From Saprospiraceae bacterium (lineage in GTDB: Bacteria; Bacteroidota; Bacteroidia; Chitinophagales; Saprospiraceae), in contig JAHDBF010000001.1 in NCBI GenBank assembly GCA_020630525.1, positions 1 to 49,704 on the forward strand: a stretch of 49,704 bases of DNA. Reading direction: 5' to 3'. The translations under genes were made by a program, and so were the position numbers. This document shows, piece by piece, positions 44,482-49,704 of the stretch. Under the pieces are notes generated by a model. The model had not been told where the DNA came from, did not search any database, and worked only from the letters and a program-made list of their open reading frames with translations. Position 1 is the first letter of the stretch. Each line of letters starts with the position of its first letter.

Positions 44482-44859
44482 CTAAATTTTTGCATCAATA
44501 TAAGCCAATTCTTCTTCATTAATATCATCAAACAAAGTGGCTAACTTGGCACGGGCTTTTAACCTGACTTCATCATTGACATAACAAGCAATAGCTACTA
44601 ATCCATACATCATAACTCCTAAATCATCCGTAAATCCTATAAAAGGAGATAAATCTGGAATGCCATCAATGGGTGCAACAAAATAAGCCAACGCTCCAAT
44701 AATGATATTTTTTGCCCATTTAGGCGTATCTTTTCTAAGATATGCATAAAACAAAAGAAGGATAGTATAACTCAGTTGGACACCAACTTTTAGAAGGTAT
44801 TTGGATAAATGCTGGAATACACTGGTGATATTAGAATTATTCTGGTCGTTCATCGTCAT
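44482..44859 (-). CDS. DUF1232 (YkvA-like) membrane protein
   Basis: 125 residues. The DUF1232 signature is clear: WAKNIIIGALAYFVAPIDGIPD then LSPFIGFTDDLGVMMYGLVA. Two membrane segments (about 53-65 and 84-101), charged C-terminus with KARAKLATLFDD. Function unknown; family members are linked to membrane stress. It is on the minus strand, 53 bases past the polysaccharide deacetylase gene start region, and may be co-transcribed with it. Confidence 0.87.
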   Translation of the reverse strand: MTMNDQNNSNITSVFQHLSKYLLKVGVQLSYTILLLFYAYLRKDTPKWAKNIIIGALAYFVAPIDGIPDLSPFIGFTDDLGVMMYGLVAIACYVNDEVRLKARAKLATLFDDINEEELAYIDAKI

Positions 44860-44912
44860 TTATAACACTAACTCTAAGCTTTAAAGTTTCCAATAAGCAT
44901 AAAATCAATTTA

Positions 44913-45521
44913 TTACATTCCCTTAAATTGATACCCTAAATCATCAAAGTATTCTAAAATCTTTGGCAATACAACATACAATTTAGATTTTGCCTTAATA
45001 CTGTCATGAAATACTACAATAGAACCACTTTTAGTATGTTTTACAACATTCTGATAGCATTTCTCCACTGAAATTTGTTCATCAAAATCGCCACTCAATA
45101 CATCCCACATCACAATCTGTAAATGATCTTTCAATTCCTTCGCCTGACTCATTTTAATTCTCCCATAAGGCGGCCTAAATAATTGAGAATTGGTAAGGTT
45201 AACGCCTGTTTCTATATTTTTAAAATATGCGCTGTTGTCTGTCGTCCATCCGGAAGGATGATCGTAGGTATGACTACCAATACTGTGTTTATCAGCCAAC
45301 ACTTTCGCATAAATCTCTGGGTATAATTCAATATTTTTTCCTAGACAAAAAAATGTTGCTTTGGCTTTGTACTTTTGCAGCGTTTGTAATACGAATTCTG
45401 TAACGTCAGGTGTAGGACCATCATCGAAGGTCAAGAATATTTCTTTTTTACTGGTATCTACATTCCAGGTAAAATCGGGAAATGCCTTTTTAATAAAGTC
45501 AGGTGTTCTGGCTAAATACAT
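44913..45521 (-). CDS. Polysaccharide deacetylase family protein (NodB homology)
   Basis: 202 residues, a bare NodB domain without a signal peptide. Motif 1 is TFDDGP (31-36, catalytic Asp33 and metal ligand Asp34), motif 2 is SHTYDH (His84, His88 metal ligands), motif 3 is RPPYGR (about 116-121). The later MWDVLSGDFD and IVVFHDSI segments complete the fold. It would remove acetyl groups from a GlcNAc-type polymer or peptidoglycan. Lack of a visible export signal is odd for such an enzyme, so the location is unclear. The start was kept because the next upstream in-frame ATG is not available before the promoter. Confidence 0.88.
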   Translation of the reverse strand: MYLARTPDFIKKAFPDFTWNVDTSKKEIFLTFDDGPTPDVTEFVLQTLQKYKAKATFFCLGKNIELYPEIYAKVLADKHSIGSHTYDHPSGWTTDNSAYFKNIETGVNLTNSQLFRPPYGRIKMSQAKELKDHLQIVMWDVLSGDFDEQISVEKCYQNVVKHTKSGSIVVFHDSIKAKSKLYVVLPKILEYFDDLGYQFKGM

Positions 45522-45528
45522 GAGATTA

Positions 45529-45557
45529 CAAACTTATTTTGATTGTCATTAAAACAA
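45529..45557 (-). promoter_or_regulatory. Promoter of the polysaccharide deacetylase gene
   Basis: On the minus strand TTG at 45557-45555 and TAAGTTTG at 45536-45529, spaced by 18 bases, resemble the Bacteroidota -33/-7 pair. The -7 element ends only 7 bases before the ATG at 45521, so the transcript would have almost no leader. Confidence 0.5.
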
Positions 45558-45617
45558 TTAATATTTAAACGCATATTTGGTAATAAAGATGCTACTCGAT
45601 AGCAACAAAAAATAAAA

Positions 45618-47150
45618 ATGGATAAAAAAGTCAGAGTTAGATTTGCACCTAGCCCAACTGGGCCGCTTCATATTGGAGGCGTTAGAACAGCATTATACAA
45701 TTATTTATTTGCCAATAAAATGAATGGTACTTTCATTTTAAGAATAGAAGATACTGACCAAAAAAGGTATGTTCCTAAAGCAGAGGAATACATCATCGAA
45801 GCATTAAACTGGTTTGGATTAAAACTCGATGAAGGACCAGGAATCGGTGGCAATTATGGTCCTTATAGACAATCTGAACGAAAAGATATTTACGGAAAAT
45901 ATGCCCTAGCATTGGTAGAAAAAGGATTTGCTTATTACGCATTTGATACTGGAGAAGAATTGGAACAAAAAAGAAAGTCTGAAGAAGAGAAAGGCAATCA
46001 AGGATATAAGTACAATCACGCGACTAGAGCTGAAATGAGAAACAGTCTTACACTCAGCCCAGAGGAAACAAAAGCATTGATAGAAAAAGGCGAAAATGTT
46101 ACCATCAGACTAAAAATACCTGTTGATGAAACCATAACTTTTACTGATAAAGTAAGAGGAGAAGTTTCTTTTGATTCAAATTTGTTAGACGATAAAGTTA
46201 TTCTCAAAAATGATGGTATGCCGACTTATCATCTTGCCAATATTATTGACGATCATCTGATGGAAATCAGTCATGTTATTAGAGGAGAAGAGTGGTTGTC
46301 GAGTACAGCACATCATGTAATCATGTATAAATATTTTGGATGGGAAGCTCCAGAATTTTCTCACCTACCATTGTTATTAAATCCTACAGGAAAAGGCAAA
46401 TTATCAAAGCGTCATGGGGCTAAATTTGGATTTCCAGTATTCCCATTAGAATGGAATGGAGGAGAAGAAGTCTTCGAAGGATTCCGAGAAAGAGGTTTTG
46501 ATCCAAAGGCAGTGATTAACTTTTTGGCTTTTCTTGGTTGGTCTACTGAAGATGACAAAGAGATGTACACGATGGACGAGCTCATCCAAGCTTTTTCTCT
46601 AGAACGAATCGTTAAATCTGGTGCAAGATTCGATTTTGAAAAGGCACTTTGGTATAATCAACAATACTTGATAAAAGCAGATAATAATGAAATATTAGCT
46701 GCATTACGATCCGGAAAAATGTCGAATTCTATAGCTAATCATTCGGATGATTTCATGGTTGGTATGATTGATTTAATGAAAGAAAGAGCACAATTCTATG
46801 ATCAAATAATCACTGATGGTCAATACTTTCTTACAGATCCTACTGATTATGACATAAAAACATTAAAGAAGAAATATAAGTCTGAAAATCAAAATCACCT
46901 TGACAACATCAAAAATATTATTGCTGATTGCACTGAATTCAATGCAACAAATTTATCTACAAAAATCAAAAACTATATTTCTGAAAACGAATTAAGTTTT
47001 GGTGCCATTTTACCCATATTAAGAATATTCATTAGTGGAACACTAAAAGGTCCTGATATATTTGAAGTAATGGGTTTACTAGGAAAAGAGACAATTCTTA
47101 GTCGATGGGCAAAAGGGGAAGATTTGATTGCAAATTTGTCAAAAGAATAA
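45618..47150 (+). CDS. gltX: Glutamate--tRNA ligase
   Basis: 510 residues; attaches glutamate to tRNA in the cytoplasm. Class I signature FAPSPTGPLHIGGVRTALYN near the start (HIGG at about 18-21) and the KLSKRHGAKFG form of KMSKS at about 256-266. Conserved LRIEDTDQKRYVPKAEEYI and the anticodon-binding helical domain follow. Complete and of normal length. The ATG at 45618 is 11 residues before the HIGH motif region as usual. Divergent from the deacetylase gene. Confidence 0.97.
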   Translation: MDKKVRVRFAPSPTGPLHIGGVRTALYNYLFANKMNGTFILRIEDTDQKRYVPKAEEYIIEALNWFGLKLDEGPGIGGNYGPYRQSERKDIYGKYALALVEKGFAYYAFDTGEELEQKRKSEEEKGNQGYKYNHATRAEMRNSLTLSPEETKALIEKGENVTIRLKIPVDETITFTDKVRGEVSFDSNLLDDKVILKNDGMPTYHLANIIDDHLMEISHVIRGEEWLSSTAHHVIMYKYFGWEAPEFSHLPLLLNPTGKGKLSKRHGAKFGFPVFPLEWNGGEEVFEGFRERGFDPKAVINFLAFLGWSTEDDKEMYTMDELIQAFSLERIVKSGARFDFEKALWYNQQYLIKADNNEILAALRSGKMSNSIANHSDDFMVGMIDLMKERAQFYDQIITDGQYFLTDPTDYDIKTLKKKYKSENQNHLDNIKNIIADCTEFNATNLSTKIKNYISENELSFGAILPILRIFISGTLKGPDIFEVMGLLGKETILSRWAKGEDLIANLSKE

Positions 47151-47399
47151 ACACAAAGTAATTTTTACAAATTTGTATTCCTTCTTTTGGGGAATAATAT
47201 GCGACAATTAGAGAACTGCTTTTAAAGAAGAAGGGTTTAAAACGCCTCAAAATTCATTCTTAAACGTTAATCATAATAGTTATTGTATTCTTATTAAGTA
47301 GGTGTCTATTTTAGTCGAAGTTTTGACTTATTTTACATCTTATCAAAACCATTTTTTACAATAATTTTCAAATTGCAACACATACTGTATATTTAGGAA

Positions 47400-49704
47400 A
47401 TGCACAACTTGAAACTAATAATATTTATAATCTTTAGTTCCCAAATTTCATTATTTGGCTTAAGTAGTGATGATCCAGATCCTCCTACCATTGTAACTCC
47501 TGCAACAGATTTAGAGTTTCCATGCGGTGTACCCTACAGCAATTCTTTTAACGATTGGTTGAACAATAATGCCAATTTTGAAGTGGAAGATGCTGGAGAA
47601 GTAACCTATTTCAATACTTTTGGTGATACAGACATTGACTTAGAAGTTGCTAGTTCGTCAGATACACTTTGTGCGCAGACTGCTTCAATTCCTATAGGAT
47701 TTTATGCTATTGACGATTGTGGGAATGTCAGTGATACGAGTTTTGCAAGATTTAATATTGTAGATTTAGCCAGACCAAACTTTGAGGTATTTGCAGAATC
47801 TGTCGCTTTTGATTGTTCTTCTAGTTTGATAGATACGTTATACACTTGGTTAGACAACAATGGAAATGCCGTTGCAAGTGACTTATGTTCTAATGTAAGA
47901 TGGACCCATTATATCTGGGGTGATAATAATGGCAATAGTGGAACCGTCGAAGCTGGAACAGCGACTAATATAGAAATCAACTTTGAAGAATGCGAATATT
48001 TTCTAAACGTTTCATTTTTTGTTGCAGACGAATGTGGCAACTCTAACGTTACTACTGCGACATTCCGAGTTCAAGATAATTTTCCCCCTGAAATTGTTGG
48101 AGAATTTGGAGATACTACTATCCTTTGTACAGAAAAAATAGATACGTTATTCCCAATATTTTTTGACAATTGCGATGATTCTGTAAAAGTATTATTGTTT
48201 GAAGAAACCACGCAAAATTTAGACAGTACCTTATGTAGTCATTACAACTATCAAATTACACGGGAATTTGAATACAAGGATGCATGTAGTAACACCAATC
48301 TAAGCACACAGATTATCACAGTGGTGGATACAGTAGGACCAATGGTATTTGCATTAGATTCTCTAGCAATATCGTGTACTGCCGACGATACAGATATTGC
48401 TTTATTTATCGATTCGCTTGTGGATTGCAGCCATATAATTACAAACGAATTTAAAGACAGTGCACTTGGAGAATCCAATTGTGAAAGCGCAATCCAAAGA
48501 GAATGGGTTTTTAGAGATATATGTGGTAATGAAACTCAGTTTTTTCAAAAAATTACCTTCATAGACAATGCGCATCCATTATTAGCATCAGAACCAGAAC
48601 CATTGATACTCTCTTGTGGAGAACAATCTAATTTTCAAGAAGAATTGATAAATTATATTGATGCTATACAAGACTTAAATACAATCGATGACTGCTCGGA
48701 TACTAAAATAACCTTTGGCAATTCATTGCTTGATTCAAACACGATAGCAAGGTTGCAATTTATCCCGAGTATAACTTGTGATATAAATAATCAAGGCATA
48801 CTTTTCAGTGATCAAACAAATATAATTGTCAGTGATTTTTGTCAAAATGATACGACATACACTAGCAGCATTCAGATCAGTGACAGTTCATCCCCAATGA
48901 TTACCAATTGTCCAGACGACATTGAAATTATGTTGCCAGACAGCAAATGTGACACCCTTATTTCAATTACTCAACTAACTTTTGAAGATGAATGTCAACA
49001 AGTAGAATTACCATATTTGTTTTATGAATTAAAGGAATTGCCTTATTCTGAAGAGCCACTTGTACATAATTATTCATGGAAAATAGAAAATCAACAAAGT
49101 ATAAATGAGATTGAAAGCTTCTCACTAGAGCTAACTTTTTTCAACTTAAACAATACAACAGAAGAAGATTTTTTAGTCAACTTAACAGATGATTCTGGTA
49201 ATGAATTATTTAATGAAATAATAAATACCAACTGTTCTACCAATGTAATATCTATACCCTTAGATGTAAATTTGGTTTTTGATTATATCAATGGTAATGG
49301 TTTTTCATTTAATCTAAGTTTACCTCCATTATCTGAATCTAATTGTCCAGGATTGCCACAAGGGAGTATTTCTTTTAATGTATTGACATCCACTTCCTTA
49401 TCAACAAGCACTTTTTTTAAAATCAATAATGGAAACTTACAATCTATAAGTGAACAATCAGACCTAAAACTAAATGTAGGCAATCATACCATTAATTATT
49501 ATGTCTATGACTGTGCTGGAAATGTAGATTCTTGCCTTCAAAATATAGTTATTGAGGATCAAGGCATTCCACAGATTGCATGCCCTGATGACATAACCCT
49601 AGAAATAGACGCTTCTTCATGTGACATAATCACAGAACTAATCCCTAGCATCAATTTAATAGAAGATTGTGGTAATTCATTTACATTTCAAACCACGCTT
49701 CCTG
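47400..49704 (+). CDS. Large Cys-rich repeat surface protein, cut by the window end
   Basis: Open from ATG 47400 through the last base with no stop, so at least 768 residues and incomplete at the 3' end. A signal peptide (HNLKLIIFIIFSSQISLFGLS) precedes a repeated pattern of about 100-residue beta units. Units contain spaced Cys, short acidic runs, CGN motifs (DDCGNVSDT, DECGNSNVT, DICGNETQ) and openings of the form P.I..CPDDIEI.L..S.CD and P.IACPDDITLEID, which resemble HYR-type immunoglobulin-like repeats. Such proteins in Bacteroidota are usually adhesins that end in a type IX sorting domain or gliding-motility-linked tail; the end lies outside the window. It is 249 bases after gltX with no visible terminator between them. 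Confidence 0.75.
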   Translation, partial: MHNLKLIIFIIFSSQISLFGLSSDDPDPPTIVTPATDLEFPCGVPYSNSFNDWLNNNANFEVEDAGEVTYFNTFGDTDIDLEVASSSDTLCAQTASIPIGFYAIDDCGNVSDTSFARFNIVDLARPNFEVFAESVAFDCSSSLIDTLYTWLDNNGNAVASDLCSNVRWTHYIWGDNNGNSGTVEAGTATNIEINFEECEYFLNVSFFVADECGNSNVTTATFRVQDNFPPEIVGEFGDTTILCTEKIDTLFPIFFDNCDDSVKVLLFEETTQNLDSTLCSHYNYQITREFEYKDACSNTNLSTQIITVVDTVGPMVFALDSLAISCTADDTDIALFIDSLVDCSHIITNEFKDSALGESNCESAIQREWVFRDICGNETQFFQKITFIDNAHPLLASEPEPLILSCGEQSNFQEELINYIDAIQDLNTIDDCSDTKITFGNSLLDSNTIARLQFIPSITCDINNQGILFSDQTNIIVSDFCQNDTTYTSSIQISDSSSPMITNCPDDIEIMLPDSKCDTLISITQLTFEDECQQVELPYLFYELKELPYSEEPLVHNYSWKIENQQSINEIESFSLELTFFNLNNTTEEDFLVNLTDDSGNELFNEIINTNCSTNVISIPLDVNLVFDYINGNGFSFNLSLPPLSESNCPGLPQGSISFNVLTSTSLSTSTFFKINNGNLQSISEQSDLKLNVGNHTINYYVYDCAGNVDSCLQNIVIEDQGIPQIACPDDITLEIDASSCDIITELIPSINLIEDCGNSFTFQTTLP

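Noticed and set aside
47166-47177. Perfect 12-base palindrome TACAAATTTGTA after gltX
   Set aside because: Short, AT-only core and no T-run; too weak to call an operator or terminator.

Overview
The window looks like a chromosomal segment of a low-GC, aerobic, probably gliding or surface-associated Bacteroidota (Saprospiria/Chitinophagia/Cytophagia-like). Evidence: type IX secretion signals (a C-terminal sorting domain and PorQ), an alternative complex III (ActABCDEF) operon continuous with an aa3-type oxidase operon, promoters with the Bacteroidota TAnnTTTG -7 element, ATP synthase beta/epsilon genes detached from the main atp operon, an 80-residue epsilon subunit, DUF3667, and an outer-membrane receptor with a carboxypeptidase-regulatory-like N-terminus. 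No tRNA, rRNA, CRISPR array, IS element or prophage was seen.

Layout. 1-1.8 kb: a PIN-like hypothetical gene followed by a scar holding the tail of a type IX cargo gene and a duplicated 3'-end/terminator module. 1.8-7.0 kb (minus): ECF sigma factor, RskA-type anti-sigma factor, a lipoprotein with two tandem HAHD repeats, and a four-CHRD-domain type IX cargo protein. 7.1-8.3 kb (minus): a small helical-repeat protein and a membrane-anchored M15-like peptidase. 8.5-11.4 kb (plus): prfC and a serine hydrolase lipoprotein. 11.4-17.8 kb (minus): DUF3667 protein, L-serine dehydratase, TPR lipoprotein, outer-membrane receptor. 18-21.7 kb (minus): lipoprotein, second ECF sigma factor, and a trans-envelope anti-sigma/beta-barrel protein. 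21.9-24.9 kb (minus): porQ, a MORN/YwqK-like lipoprotein and three small oxidase-assembly-type genes. 25.0-40.5 kb (minus): one long respiratory operon actABCDEF-cox2-cox1-ctaB-cox3-cox3-cox4, with a recognisable promoter at one end and a hairpin terminator at the other. 40.8-47.2 kb: thyA, atpDC, a membrane protein, DUF1232 protein, polysaccharide deacetylase, gltX. 47.4 kb to the end: the first 768 codons of a large Cys-rich repeat-containing surface protein that runs off the window.

How the genes work together. ActABCDEF would oxidise quinol and pass electrons through c-type hemes to the CuA/heme-copper oxidase encoded directly downstream; ctaB supplies heme O and the DUF420, CPMC and SCO-like genes probably help assembly. 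AtpD and AtpC belong to the ATP synthase that would use the resulting proton gradient. PorQ belongs to the type IX machinery that would export the CHRD protein and probably the large Cys-rich protein. The most unusual points are an OmpA-like peptidoglycan-binding domain fused to oxidase subunit II, a helix-hairpin-helix domain fused to ActC, His-rich segments on five subunits of the same operon, and a dedicated sigma/anti-sigma pair heading a CHRD surface-protein cluster. All domain assignments come from reading motifs; no database search was run.
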